This document shows, piece by piece, positions 1-9,029 of a stretch of DNA of 64,000 bases. Where the stretch lies: the NCBI RefSeq assembly GCF_029946515.1, contig NZ_JARZHH010000006.1, positions 124,001 through 188,000 on the forward strand, given 5' to 3'. Position numbers and translations under genes: made by a program. The DNA is from Polyangium sp. 6x1 (GTDB taxonomy: Bacteria; Myxococcota_A; Polyangia; Polyangiales; Polyangiaceae). The notes beneath the pieces were generated by a model that saw nothing but the letters and a program-made list of their open reading frames with translations, was not told the DNA's origin and did not search any database. Every line of letters begins with the position of its first letter. The first letter of the stretch is position 1.

Positions 1-23
1 AGTTTTTCAGGAAAGACATGGCG

Positions 24-1715
24 TCATCCGCTCGGGTTCGTCGGCGAGGGGTTTCCGTCGTGGGCCCCGGCGCTCGGGCCGGGGTCGAACAGGGAGAACG
101 CGAGCTCGGCTGCGACGCGCGGAAAATCGCCGAGCGCGCGCACGGCGACGACGCGCGCACCGGCTTGCTCGTAGCGGCGCGCTTTTTCGCGGTTCGGCGC
201 GTGCAGGAGGAGCACGAGCGCGGGCGAGCGCTCGGCCGCGTGGGCGAAGATCGACGCGTTTTGCCGGTGCGCGTCGTAATTCGCGTCGAAGTCGCTGTCC
301 GTGATGATCACGCGGATTGGCTGCTCGTCGCGGGCCTCGTCGACCGACGCGGCGAGGACATCGAACGGGAACTGCGTGCCGCCGCCGATGTAGCGCATCA
401 AGAATTTTGAAAGCACGCGCTCGGAGCGGCAGAAGGACCACGCTTTTTCGTGGCCCACCGAATACACGAGCGCGCGCGCCGCGCCGCCCGCGCGGATCGT
501 GCCGGTCGCGAGGATCTGCGCGGCGAGGGTCATCGCGTTGAGGGCGCGCTTCGGGTCGGGCATGGAGCCGCTGACGTCGAGGTAGATCTCGGTGCGGCCG
601 AGGAACGATGGCGTGCTCTGACCTTCCTCGTCGGCGATGCGCTCGCGGAGCAACGGCATCGCGACGCCGAGCGTCTCGCCGCGGCGGAGGAGCGTGGCGA
701 CCCAGTCGATGTCGGCGACCGGATCGCCGGGCTCCCATTCGAGGTGCGTGGTGGGCACGAGCGCGTCGGCAAAGACGCGCGCGGGCGGCGGCCGGAAAAG
801 ATACTTTTCGGCCTCGCGCCGGTAATGGGCCGCCATCGCCGCGGTGAGGAGCTCGGTTTTGCCCGCGCCGTCGCCCGGCATCGCGCCCGCGCGGCGTTCG
901 AGGCTCTGATCGGCGAGCTTTTCCACGAGGTCCTTCGGGAAAAAACCTTCGCGGATCGCCCGCTCGATCGCCGCTTTTTCGCCTTTCTTCGGCACGAGCG
1001 CTGCGGCGAGATCCTCCGCGGACGGCTCGCCTTCGGCGCAGTCGCCTTCGCCCGCGTGGCTTTGCGCGGGGCTCGCCATGGCGTAACGCCAGGCGATCGA
1101 GGCGAAATAAAGGAACTGGAGCGTCACGTCGGGCGCGAATGCGAAGAGGTTTTGCGCGACGAGCTTCGCGTCGAGGCGATGGTCGGGGAAGGCGCGCTCG
1201 AATGCCGCGGCGTTTTTCCCGAGCAGCTCCCCTTCCCTTCGTTGCCAGAGCTCTTCGAGGACGGCGCGCTGGAACGTGAAGAGCACGTCGTCCGGAGCAC
1301 GCGCGCCGCGCGCCACGAGGACGCGGCAGAGGTCGTCCTCGATCGAGGGCAAACCTTGCCCGAGCCGCTCGTCGACGAGCAAATCGTAAAACGGCCCGGT
1401 GAGCGAGCGCGGCAGGCGCGGGAGGAAGGTGCGTTCGAGCAGGAGGAGGCGCGCGTGCTCGACAGGGCTGCCGGGGAACGCGACGTGGTGGCCGATCTCG
1501 TGGGCGATCAGCGCTTCGAGTGCGTCTTCGAGCGAGGCCTCGGTGATCGGGCGGGCGCCGAGGCGGATCGTGCGCGAGGCGAGGTCGATGCGGGCGAACG
1601 TCTCGCCCTCGGGGTCCACCACGGGCTCGCCGATGAGCAGGTACGGCGAGTATCGGGCGAGCGCGCGGGGGAAGGCGCGCGCCGCGAGGGAGGCGATGCG
1701 CTCCGGCGCGTTCAA
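24..1715 (-). CDS. Putative metallopeptidase (DUF2201-type) with C-terminal VWA domain
   Basis: Predicted 563-residue cytosolic protein, last gene of a three-gene operon. Residues about 65-80 hold a zincin-type HEIGHH motif (72-77). The C-terminal part, from about residue 375, is a von Willebrand A domain with a MIDAS-type DVSGS (380-384), a later GGGTQF and a DSDFD loop. This zincin-plus-VWA layout matches the DUF2201 family (putative metallopeptidase domain followed by a VWA-like domain). The start is taken as TTG at 1715, because it overlaps the stop of the upstream gene (TTGA) and homology-like sequence begins there; the frame stays open further upstream but looks like shadow sequence. 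VWA proteins paired with MoxR ATPases usually act as remodelling or metal-insertion pairs; the substrate here is unknown. Confidence 0.85.
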   Translation of the reverse strand: MNAPERIASLAARAFPRALARYSPYLLIGEPVVDPEGETFARIDLASRTIRLGARPITEASLEDALEALIAHEIGHHVAFPGSPVEHARLLLLERTFLPRLPRSLTGPFYDLLVDERLGQGLPSIEDDLCRVLVARGARAPDDVLFTFQRAVLEELWQRREGELLGKNAAAFERAFPDHRLDAKLVAQNLFAFAPDVTLQFLYFASIAWRYAMASPAQSHAGEGDCAEGEPSAEDLAAALVPKKGEKAAIERAIREGFFPKDLVEKLADQSLERRAGAMPGDGAGKTELLTAAMAAHYRREAEKYLFRPPPARVFADALVPTTHLEWEPGDPVADIDWVATLLRRGETLGVAMPLLRERIADEEGQSTPSFLGRTEIYLDVSGSMPDPKRALNAMTLAAQILATGTIRAGGAARALVYSVGHEKAWSFCRSERVLSKFLMRYIGGGTQFPFDVLAASVDEARDEQPIRVIITDSDFDANYDAHRQNASIFAHAAERSPALVLLLHAPNREKARRYEQAGARVVAVRALGDFPRVAAELAFSLFDPGPSAGAHDGNPSPTNPSG

Positions 1716-2602
1716 GGGCTCTCCACGAGCCAGAGGCGCTGCGAGTCGAGCGCGGTCGCGACGACGAGGCCCGCGCGCGAGGCGGCCACGCTGTGCCCGC
1801 GTTTCCAGTGCGGAAGCGGTACCTTTGCGTCGTTCACGTACACGACGCCCGGCCCGAGCGTGACCGTGGGCAGGCTCGGATCCGGCTCGATCTTGTCGGC
1901 GAGGCACGGCGAGCGGAACGCGAGGTTCGGCGCTCCGCGCGCGCCGAGCAGCACGCCGGCGGAGAGATCGGGCCGCTTGCGATCGTGGACGCAGACGAGC
2001 GTGGGCGCGCCGAAATGCACGCGGCCCGGCAAGAACGCGGACTCGACTTCGCGCAGATCGATCGTCCGCACCGCGAACGGGCCTTTCCACGTCGAGCGCG
2101 CGCGCGGCGCGAGGGCGGCGTCGAGGATCCGGAGGAGCCGGCCTTCGAGATCGAGGAGCGCGCCCGGGTTCGAGGAGGCGCTCGGCGCGGCCATCGCCGA
2201 GGCGACGCACAGGTTGAGCCATGGCGGCTCGCCGAACAGGCCCTCGCCAAGGTTCCACGCCTTCGCGACGAGGCCCATCCGCGCATCGACCGGGAGGCCC
2301 GCGAGAATGGAAGGGAGCCAATCCACGAAGAGGAGCTCCACGAGGTTTTCGGGCCTGCGCGCGCGCGGCGTATCGCCTTCGCCGACGACGCCGGGCCGGA
2401 TGTATCCGAGCCCGATCGCCTCGACCACGAGCCCGAGCCAGGCCTCGAACACGCGAAGCGAGCTCTCGGACCCGTCGAGGGCCGCCGCGAGCCGCTTGCC
2501 CGGGCCGACGACGACCGATTCGAAGAGCGCGCCGTCCCACCGCGAAAAACGGCGTTCTCCCTCGCGTAGATGATGCGTCGCCAGCGCTTCGAGATCCGTC
2601 AC
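1712..2602 (-). CDS. Conserved hypothetical protein of a MoxR/VWA operon
   Basis: Predicted 296-residue soluble protein with no signal peptide, membrane segment or motif that I recognise. The start is GTG at 2602, which overlaps the stop of the MoxR-type gene (GTGA); its own stop overlaps the TTG of the next gene (TTGA). The tight four-base overlaps on both sides indicate translational coupling and a joint role with the flanking ATPase and metallopeptidase/VWA protein. Third components of MoxR/VWA systems are often poorly conserved adaptors; that role for this protein is inference from position only. Confidence 0.75.
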   Translation of the reverse strand: MTDLEALATHHLREGERRFSRWDGALFESVVVGPGKRLAAALDGSESSLRVFEAWLGLVVEAIGLGYIRPGVVGEGDTPRARRPENLVELLFVDWLPSILAGLPVDARMGLVAKAWNLGEGLFGEPPWLNLCVASAMAAPSASSNPGALLDLEGRLLRILDAALAPRARSTWKGPFAVRTIDLREVESAFLPGRVHFGAPTLVCVHDRKRPDLSAGVLLGARGAPNLAFRSPCLADKIEPDPSLPTVTLGPGVVYVNDAKVPLPHWKRGHSVAASRAGLVVATALDSQRLWLVESP

Positions 2603-4128
2603 GAGGCGCCTCCTTCGAGGCGCTCGGCGGCCGCGAGCCTGCGCTGGTAGCTCTCGTGGATGCTCTTCAGGAGGACGAGATCTTCGTAGATCGGCCCCGA
2701 CAGATCGGCGCGCTTCAGAAGCTCCTCCATCGCCCGCTGCACCTTGCCCACGCGGCGCTTGAGCTCGGCCGTGGTGACCCCGAGCGCGCTCGCCTCGGCC
2801 TCGACCTGGAGCTCGCGCACGCCCGCGCGGAGCGGCGCGTAGGCCGCGTGCTGGACGGCCGCCTGATCGAAGAGGCGCGTGATCCACGTGGCCCGATCGA
2901 GCAAGAGGACGCGGGCTTCGGCCTTCTGGAAAAACGCGCTCTGCGGGTTCGGGCGGAGCTTGTCGAAGAGCGTGAAGGGCAGGACGAGGCGCACGTCGGT
3001 CACGGTGACCTCGCTCTTGCCGCGGAAATACGCGAGGGCCTTGGCGAAGAGCAGGATGGCCTGAAGCGCGCGGGCCGAGACGCCATTTTCGGTCTGCGTG
3101 CAGACGTGGACGTTCTTGTCGAGCGGGCAATCCTCGTTGCACACGTGCGCGACCTTCTTGCCCGCGAGGTGGAGCGTGTCCTTGTTGCGGTATTCGAGGA
3201 CGTCCGAGGCCCTGCGGCAAAAATCGAGCTGGCCGGCGAAGAAGCCGAGCACGTCGAGCACGCTGTCGGGGACCGGGACGGCGCGGATCTCGGCCTCGGC
3301 CTGATCGAGCTCGTCGGCAGAGAAGACGACGTCCGCGGGGATGCGGGTCTCGGGCGGGCGCGCCGTGGCGACACGCTCGGCAAGGGCGTCGAGCGAGCGG
3401 GCATGGAACGGCGGCGCGCGGACGACGACGTCGATGCGATCTTTGAGGGCCTCGATGACCTGGAACGTGCCGCCGCCTGCGTCCTCGTTCGCCGTGAGAT
3501 ACCAGGCGGATTTGCCGGCGAGCGCGACCTGCTCGAAACTCTCGGCGTAGCCCTCGGCGAGGAGCGAGAGCAGCGCGGACTGGGTCTTCGTGGGGATGCG
3601 GTTGTACTCGTCGATGATCTTGACGCGCTTGCCGATCCAGCGGCGCCACTCGACGCGGATCTCGCGGGACTCCTCGGCCTTGACGAGGCTCGCCGGCAAG
3701 GGGCTGCCGAGCAGATCGGCCGTGGTGAGCTGGGGATGGCCGTGCTGGACGATGCGGCGGATCTCGTCGAGCGGGATGCCCGCGAGCGCGGCCATGATCG
3801 TGGCCATGGTGGTCTTGCCGCGGCCCGGGGCGCCGACGAAGAGCAGGCGCTGCGAGGTGACGAGGCAAAGGAGCGGCAAGAGGACGTACGAGGCGTGCGC
3901 CGCGCGGCCGAGATCGACGCGCGCCTCGCCCTTGCCGAGCGTCGTCGATTCGCCGAGCTCCATGTCGAGGTACGGGCACACGAGGGCTTGCTCGACGATC
4001 CACGTATAAGCGCGGCGGAGCTTGCCCGAGAGGCCCGCGCTCCTGCGCGGCCCGAGCACGAGCGCGCCGTCCTTTTCGACGCGGGCGCGGCCGTCGAGCC
4101 AGGATGCGACGAGGCGATGAGGATCCAT
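2599..4128 (-). CDS. MoxR-family AAA+ ATPase
   Basis: Predicted 509-residue cytosolic ATPase. Walker A GAPGRGKT is at about 99-106, Walker B IIDEYNR at 171-177, and a sensor-1-like YLTANED at about 210-216 is followed by the second arginine-rich region. A short segment near residues 325-345 contains three cysteines (HVCNEDC...HVC) that could bind metal and is not typical of the family. MoxR ATPases work with VWA-domain partners as chaperone-like complexes, and a VWA protein is encoded two genes downstream in the same operon. ATG at 4128 is the first gene of the operon; about 180 bp separate it from the divergent multicopper oxidase gene and should hold both promoters. Confidence 0.9.
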   Translation of the reverse strand: MDPHRLVASWLDGRARVEKDGALVLGPRRSAGLSGKLRRAYTWIVEQALVCPYLDMELGESTTLGKGEARVDLGRAAHASYVLLPLLCLVTSQRLLFVGAPGRGKTTMATIMAALAGIPLDEIRRIVQHGHPQLTTADLLGSPLPASLVKAEESREIRVEWRRWIGKRVKIIDEYNRIPTKTQSALLSLLAEGYAESFEQVALAGKSAWYLTANEDAGGGTFQVIEALKDRIDVVVRAPPFHARSLDALAERVATARPPETRIPADVVFSADELDQAEAEIRAVPVPDSVLDVLGFFAGQLDFCRRASDVLEYRNKDTLHLAGKKVAHVCNEDCPLDKNVHVCTQTENGVSARALQAILLFAKALAYFRGKSEVTVTDVRLVLPFTLFDKLRPNPQSAFFQKAEARVLLLDRATWITRLFDQAAVQHAAYAPLRAGVRELQVEAEASALGVTTAELKRRVGKVQRAMEELLKRADLSGPIYEDLVLLKSIHESYQRRLAAAERLEGGAS

Positions 4129-4311
4129 TCGTGGCCACGACTATGCCAGAAAGGGCGGAGAAGCTACAGCGAGCGTCACGGCGATGGCCGGATCCTGTCC
4201 ATCCGCTGGCCACCTCCGGCCATCGGAGAGGACGCTCGATCTTCTACACTCACCCTCGTTCGGCCCGAAAGCAACGAACCACCGGCGCGAAGCCGGGAGC
4301 GGAGGGAATAC

Positions 4312-6255
4312 ATGAAGCGATGGAGCCTTGGCTTACCGATTTCGCGCGCAGGTCGATGCGCGTTCCTCTTGGTGAGCGCGGCGCTCGGCGGCTGCTCGGA
4401 CGAGGCAGAGACGCCGGCGGGCCCGCCGGAGATTTTTGAAAATCCGCCGGAGCTCGCGCCCGATGCGTCAGGGGTCCACGAGCTGCGCCTCGCGCCGAGC
4501 GAGGTGAAGATCGGCGGGAAACGGTATTGCCTGCGGACCTACAATGGTTCGATTCCGGGACCGACGATCCGCGTGCCGGCGGGGACCGATCGCAAGGTGC
4601 GAGTCAATCTCCACAACGATTTCAAGCGATCCGATTACCGCCTCGTGGCCGGAGCCGGGAACACGTCGGCCGTCACGTGCCACGATTTCAACCTGACGAA
4701 CCTGCACGCACACGGCACGCACATCCAGCCGAACTACGCGACGCCCGCGGCAGGGGACCCCTGCGAGGGATCGGGCTGCGGCCCGGACGCGCGTTACCAC
4801 GCCGACGACGTGCTGCACGAGGTGCCGCCCGGCGAGATGGCGCAATATCGCTGGGATCTCGACGAGGACGGGACGCACCACGCAGGCTTCAACTGGTATC
4901 ACCCGCACATCCACGGTTCGACGGCCATCCAGGTGACGAACGGCGCCGCAGGCGCGCTCGTCATCGAGGGGGACATCGACGAGGTGCCGGGCATCGCCAA
5001 GGCAAAAGAGCGAATCATGGTCCTCGGCGCCGTGCCCATCAACGTCGAGTCGACGCGGCCACTCGCAGACGGAGAGGCATGCTCCGAGGACACGCTCTCG
5101 GCAAACGATTTCGAGGCCGCGGAGGATGATTCGAAGCCGACGCTCGTGAACGGCAAGCTGCTGCCGCACATCAAGACGTCGCCGAACCAGGTCGAGCGCC
5201 TGCGAATCGTGCACGCCGGCACGCCAAACGAGCTCGGAATGAAGCTCCACCCGTCGGACGATCCGACCTGCGGCTCGTTCGATGTCCTGCACCCGCTCGA
5301 GATCACGCAGATCGCCCGCGACGGCATCACGCTGCCGCAGTTTTACGTGAGCGATACGATGTGGGTGTCGCCTGGATATCGCATCGAAGCCGTCGTGAAA
5401 ATGCCCGCCGAGAAGACAACGCTTTGCCTCGTGGGGCGGCGCCCGTCCGATCTGCCCGGGAGCCTGGTGGCAATCTTCGACGTGGATCCGGAGAACGGCG
5501 CGCCGACGGAGACGAACATGCCAGAGGCCTCAGCCCTCGCGGCCATCGCGCCGCCCACGAAGTTCACGGGCAAGGTCGACGGCCAGACGATGGAAGCGAG
5601 CTGCGAATCCATCGAAAAAGTCCACCAGAAGATCGCGCTGCTCGTCCCCACGCCAGGGGAAAAACCCGACCCGGAAAAACCCGCCGAGCTCGGCTCGTGC
5701 AACCCGGGCGATCACAGCCACGGCATCGACCCCGACGCGCCAACGTGCATGTGCCCCGCCCCGAACATCAGCTGCCGCCGCTTCGACGACCGGCGCGCCT
5801 GGGGATACCGCAGCGACCGAGTGATGGAGGTAGGCACGACGGAAAAATGGGAAATCCGCGCATTCGACGGGCACCCATTCCACATCCACATCAACCCGTA
5901 CCTCGTATGCGCGAACGATTCGAACAAGGAGCCAAATTTCCCGCACTGGCGTGACACCTTCTGGGTGCAAGCAGAGGACGGGCCGCGGCAAATCGTGACG
6001 AACTTCCGCAAGTTCTCAGGTCAATTCGTGCTCCATTGCCACAAGCTGAACCACGAGGACATGGGCATGATGGAGCTCGTCGAGATCTGCCCCGAAGGCG
6101 ATACAAACTGTCTCTGCCAAGGCACGGACGCCGCCGGCAATTGCATCAGCCAGGCCGGCTGCAAGGCCGAGGACCTGCAGTGCCAGTTCGCCAAGGAAGC
6201 AACAGACGCCTACCCGCTCCCGCCCGCGCCGAATCCGGCGCTCTGCGGTCCGTGA
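4312..6255 (+). CDS. Multicopper oxidase, lipoprotein
   Basis: Predicted 647-residue secreted lipoprotein with a signal peptide and lipobox LGGC (Cys28). The four copper-binding blocks are present: HAHG (132-135), WYHPHIH (195-201), HPFHIH (about 521-526) and HCHKLNHEDMGM (from about 575), so type 1, 2 and 3 copper sites look complete. The family oxidises phenols, Cu(I) or similar one-electron donors with reduction of oxygen to water. ATG at 4312 follows a GGAGGG ribosome site by five bases, although the frame is open far upstream. The C-terminal tail after the last copper block is unusually Cys-rich (six cysteines in the last 65 residues). A CusF-like copper protein and a second multicopper oxidase lie nearby, which suggests copper handling but does not prove it. 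Confidence 0.92.
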   Translation: MKRWSLGLPISRAGRCAFLLVSAALGGCSDEAETPAGPPEIFENPPELAPDASGVHELRLAPSEVKIGGKRYCLRTYNGSIPGPTIRVPAGTDRKVRVNLHNDFKRSDYRLVAGAGNTSAVTCHDFNLTNLHAHGTHIQPNYATPAAGDPCEGSGCGPDARYHADDVLHEVPPGEMAQYRWDLDEDGTHHAGFNWYHPHIHGSTAIQVTNGAAGALVIEGDIDEVPGIAKAKERIMVLGAVPINVESTRPLADGEACSEDTLSANDFEAAEDDSKPTLVNGKLLPHIKTSPNQVERLRIVHAGTPNELGMKLHPSDDPTCGSFDVLHPLEITQIARDGITLPQFYVSDTMWVSPGYRIEAVVKMPAEKTTLCLVGRRPSDLPGSLVAIFDVDPENGAPTETNMPEASALAAIAPPTKFTGKVDGQTMEASCESIEKVHQKIALLVPTPGEKPDPEKPAELGSCNPGDHSHGIDPDAPTCMCPAPNISCRRFDDRRAWGYRSDRVMEVGTTEKWEIRAFDGHPFHIHINPYLVCANDSNKEPNFPHWRDTFWVQAEDGPRQIVTNFRKFSGQFVLHCHKLNHEDMGMMELVEICPEGDTNCLCQGTDAAGNCISQAGCKAEDLQCQFAKEATDAYPLPPAPNPALCGP

Positions 6256-6580
6256 TTGGGAGGCGCCGCGCCGGGGCTCTGCCCCGGTCCCCGCGGGGGC
6301 TGTTCGCCCCTCGACCCGAACCAGGGCCAGCCCTGGACCATTTGGGGAAGAACTGCGCGATGCGCAGTTCTTCCCACAGGCCGGTGGGACCGCGTCGCCG
6401 GCTGAACCATCAGCGCTGCTGTCTTGGTTGGCAGGTTCGTTTTCGGTCTTACCTCGGCCCGTTCGATGAACTGCGCATTGCGCAGTTCATCGACCCTCGG
6501 TCCAGCGCGGGCGCTGGTCCGGGTCCAGGGGCGGATAGCCCCGGTGGGGCCTGGGGCAAAGCCCCAGCGAAACGCCTTCG
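6256..6580 (+). repeat. Composite hairpin repeat, copy A (full length)
   Basis: This gene-free stretch between the oxidase stop and the next gene is a full copy of a dispersed repeat. In order it holds GC hairpins (CCGGGGC...GCCCCGG; GGGGCTG...GCCCC; CCAGGGC...GCCCTGG), a perfect palindrome with 14-bp arms GGGAAGAACTGCGC around a GAT loop (about 6345-6375), a spacer, a second palindrome with 13-bp arms CGATGAACTGCGC around ATT (6464-6492), then the mirror series of hairpins ending near 6576. The right half is an imperfect reverse complement of the left half. It could serve as a terminator. The rest, to 6638, should hold the promoter of the next gene. Confidence 0.85.
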
Positions 6581-6638
6581 CAGCTGGCGCGTGTCCTCGT
6601 CCCCTACCCTTTTCGCTCGTTCTGGCGTACGGTGGAGC

Positions 6639-7691
6639 ATGCGCCGGATCGGATTCGTTTCGCTCGTGCTCCTCGCCGCGGCTTGCGCCGAGCCGATGGG
6701 GGAGCCTGAGTCCCCGAGTGCTTGGAAGGAGCCGCCCTGGCTCGTCGTTCGCGTCGATGCGGTGGAGGTCACGCCGCTCCGGCCGGGCACGCAGGTGCCT
6801 TGGGACGACATCGAGCCTCAGCCGACGGATGGCACGGCCTGCGGCATGCTCGGCCGCGCGATGGCCACGACCGATCCGATCACGGGCAAGGGGGCCGAGG
6901 CCCTCTGCGCCATCGATCCGCGCCCGAGACCTCCGAATGCCGATGCGCGGCTGCCTGATCTCGTGGTGCTGCTCGGCGTGGGCAGCGCGGCCCATTACCA
7001 GACGCCGACGGCGCACGATACGATGCAATCCACGTTCAATGGAGAATTCGTGATCCCGACGAATTCGATTCCGCCGGAGGGGATCACGCTGGTGGTGGTG
7101 GATCGGGACGGGACGGGGGCGGAGGTCATCGGCGGGGTGAAGCTCGGCCGGCAGGAGCTGCTCGCGGCGCAGGCGACGCGGCCTGTGTTTTCGATGCGCG
7201 GCGGCGGCGTCCTGCGGATGGATCTTGCCGTGATGGCTTATACGAATCCGATGGAGTCGACCGAGGCGGCGGTGACGGCGCAAGCGGGCGGCGCGCTGGT
7301 GTCCATGCGGCCAATTCGCGCGGGTGAGGTGGTCGAGATCTCGGCGCGTGGGCAGTATCGGATTGGCACGGGGCGCGGCGCGTGGATCGATCCGCGCGGG
7401 TATTTCGAGAAGGAGCCGCACGATCCGAACTTCGAGAATGAGCCTTTCCGGTCGGCGCCGCACGGGGCGGGCATCGCTGTCGTGGGGGGTGGCGACGCGC
7501 GAATGGGGGCGATTGTGGCGCCGTGCGCGCGGTTCGTGGCCCGTACGCCCGGGCTCGTCTGGGTGGGGCTGAACGATGCGGAGCCTCGCAACAACGAGGG
7601 GAATGCGACGTTCACTGTGAAGGTGGCCGGGCCGCTCCCGGCGGAGTGGTCCGAGGGGAAGTCGACGACGCCTTGCGGGACGTTCCCGTGA
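6639..7691 (+). CDS. Hypothetical lipoprotein
   Basis: Predicted 350-residue exported protein. The N-terminus MRRIGFVSLVLLAAACAEP has a short signal peptide and a lipobox ending in Cys16, so it is probably anchored to a membrane. I recognise no catalytic motif. The body looks globular, with a segment (about 200-300) rich in beta-type sequence that may be a carbohydrate- or ligand-binding fold, since it resembles the LecA-like or PA-IL type start 'AGEVVEISARGQYRIG'; that is only a guess from pattern. ATG at 6639 is preceded by GGTGGAGC. It lies downstream of repeat copy A and is convergent with the Uma2-type gene, with only four bases between the stops. Confidence 0.7.
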   Translation: MRRIGFVSLVLLAAACAEPMGEPESPSAWKEPPWLVVRVDAVEVTPLRPGTQVPWDDIEPQPTDGTACGMLGRAMATTDPITGKGAEALCAIDPRPRPPNADARLPDLVVLLGVGSAAHYQTPTAHDTMQSTFNGEFVIPTNSIPPEGITLVVVDRDGTGAEVIGGVKLGRQELLAAQATRPVFSMRGGGVLRMDLAVMAYTNPMESTEAAVTAQAGGALVSMRPIRAGEVVEISARGQYRIGTGRGAWIDPRGYFEKEPHDPNFENEPFRSAPHGAGIAVVGGGDARMGAIVAPCARFVARTPGLVWVGLNDAEPRNNEGNATFTVKVAGPLPAEWSEGKSTTPCGTFP

Positions 7692-7695
7692 CGGG

Positions 7696-8478
7696 TCAGC
7701 GCAGGGCTTCGTCGGCGGATTTCGCGACGAGCGTCTGATCGAGCCAGCGGTCGAGGGTTTCGAGGTCCGTCGTCCGGTCGATGCGCGCTTCCTGGGCCGC
7801 GTCGAGCGTGATCCTGCGCTTGCCGAGCTGCCGGCGGAGGACGGCGCGCGCGTGGGCGAGCTCTCCCTCCTCGCGCCCCACCTCCCGCACGGCCTCAAGG
7901 CTCTCGTAGCCTCGGCGCTGCAAGAGGTTGCGCAGCGTGACCTCGTGCGCGGCTTCGCGGTCGTACAGGGCTTCGACCGGGACCGGGTTCTTCAGGATGC
8001 CCGGCGCCACGAGCGATTCGCCCGGGCCCACGGCCCGAAGCTTCTGCCCCGGCGCGTACACCTCGACCCTGCGCGGCCCCGTCAACCGCACGACCCACAC
8101 GTGCTGCGTGCCTGCCGCGAGGAGCTCGGCGATCTTCGACTGCAGCTCCTCCTCGTCCTGCCCGCGATCCGCGTATTCCACTGCGAGCGGGGGCGCGCCC
8201 TGCACCCAGCCGGCCACGTCCGGCACGTTGCCTACGGCCACGTCCGGCGCGCGCATGATCCCCGGCTCCGGCGAAAATCCGGCATCCACGCCCGCCTGCT
8301 CGACCGCGGGATCCGTCTCCAGCACCGTGCCGCCGAGCAGGTTCGCCCGCGCGCCGCGCCCGCCGGTCGGCAGACACAGCACGGGATGACCGTTCGAAAG
8401 CTCGTACGGATCCCCCGAGCGCAGCTGATGGGCCTGAAACGGGCCGGGCGCGAAGAGCTTCGTCGGGTGCATCGTCAC
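7696..8478 (-). CDS. Uma2-family (DUF820) putative nuclease-fold protein
   Basis: Predicted 260-residue cytosolic protein. The first 190 residues have the Uma2/DUF820 layout: PDVAVG and an LAVEYADRGQD...ELQSKIAELLAAGTQHVWVV block that corresponds to the PD-(D/E)XK-like core (Asp, Glu, Gln/Lys) of the family, then VEVYAPG. The C-terminal 60 residues form a charged helical extension that is common in cyanobacterial and myxobacterial members. The biochemical role of the family is not settled. The start is GTG at 8478 or the in-frame ATG six bases later; no clear ribosome site decides between them. Confidence 0.75.
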   Translation of the reverse strand: MTMHPTKLFAPGPFQAHQLRSGDPYELSNGHPVLCLPTGGRGARANLLGGTVLETDPAVEQAGVDAGFSPEPGIMRAPDVAVGNVPDVAGWVQGAPPLAVEYADRGQDEEELQSKIAELLAAGTQHVWVVRLTGPRRVEVYAPGQKLRAVGPGESLVAPGILKNPVPVEALYDREAAHEVTLRNLLQRRGYESLEAVREVGREEGELAHARAVLRRQLGKRRITLDAAQEARIDRTTDLETLDRWLDQTLVAKSADEALR

Positions 8479-8579
8479 GTTGAAGACGATACCATGAAGA
8501 AGAGCGGGGAACAGGCTGTTTTTGTGATGTCGAGGGTCGAAAAAGGCGGGGACAAACGGGCCCGTCGAGACAGCGTCGG

Positions 8580-8948
8580 CTACTTCGGAGCCGCGGGCGA
8601 GATCGACTCGACGAAGAGGCGCCCGTCCCGATCCGAGAACGTGAACGACACCTCGTCGCCGACCTTCACGTCGCGCAGGAGTTCGGGCTTCGCGACCTCG
8701 AACATCATCGTCATCGCCTTCATGTAGTTAGGGATGTCCTCGTGGGCGATCGTGATGTTGTCCTTCTTCTCGCCGATCGCGCGCACCTTGCCGCGCGTCG
8801 TGTACGTCGCGCTCGGGGCGGCGCTCGGGGCGGTCCCGCCGCCGGAAGGCTCCTGCGAGCGCGAACAGGCAGGCGCGGCCGCGAGCAGCATCGCCGCGAC
8901 GGTCGCCAGGACCGCAGGGCTCGTTCGATGAATGGAAATCACGCGCAT
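8580..8948 (-). CDS. CusF-like periplasmic copper-binding lipoprotein
   Basis: Predicted 122-residue exported protein. A signal peptide ends in a lipobox-like AAAPAC (Cys28). A low-complexity linker precedes one small beta-barrel domain with the CusF/PF11604 signature HEDIPNYMKAMTMMFEV, in which His and two Met residues of the AMTM block are the expected Cu(I) ligands. The Trp of E. coli CusF is replaced here by Met/Tyr, as in many stand-alone family members. A role as copper chaperone or buffer is likely from the family. ATG at 8948 was chosen because it starts the signal peptide. It forms part of a copper theme with the multicopper oxidase upstream. Confidence 0.82.
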   Translation of the reverse strand: MRVISIHRTSPAVLATVAAMLLAAAPACSRSQEPSGGGTAPSAAPSATYTTRGKVRAIGEKKDNITIAHEDIPNYMKAMTMMFEVAKPELLRDVKVGDEVSFTFSDRDGRLFVESISPAAPK

Positions 8949-9029
8949 GCGGATGCTGTACCACCGAGGAGGCAAAAACGGGAGCGGAAGCGAAGGCGGA
9001 CGCAGGCGCGCCTTCTGGGCCGGACGAAC

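Noticed and set aside
2221-4311. A long plus-strand open frame upstream of and in frame with the first multicopper oxidase
   Set aside because: It lies antisense to the MoxR and middle genes, its sequence is Arg/Ala/Asp-rich shadow, and the oxidase has a clear ribosome site, start and lipoprotein signal at 4312.
6345-6492. The AACTGCGC palindromes as operator sites of a single regulator
   Set aside because: They always occur inside the larger hairpin repeat and at gene 3' ends rather than before starts.
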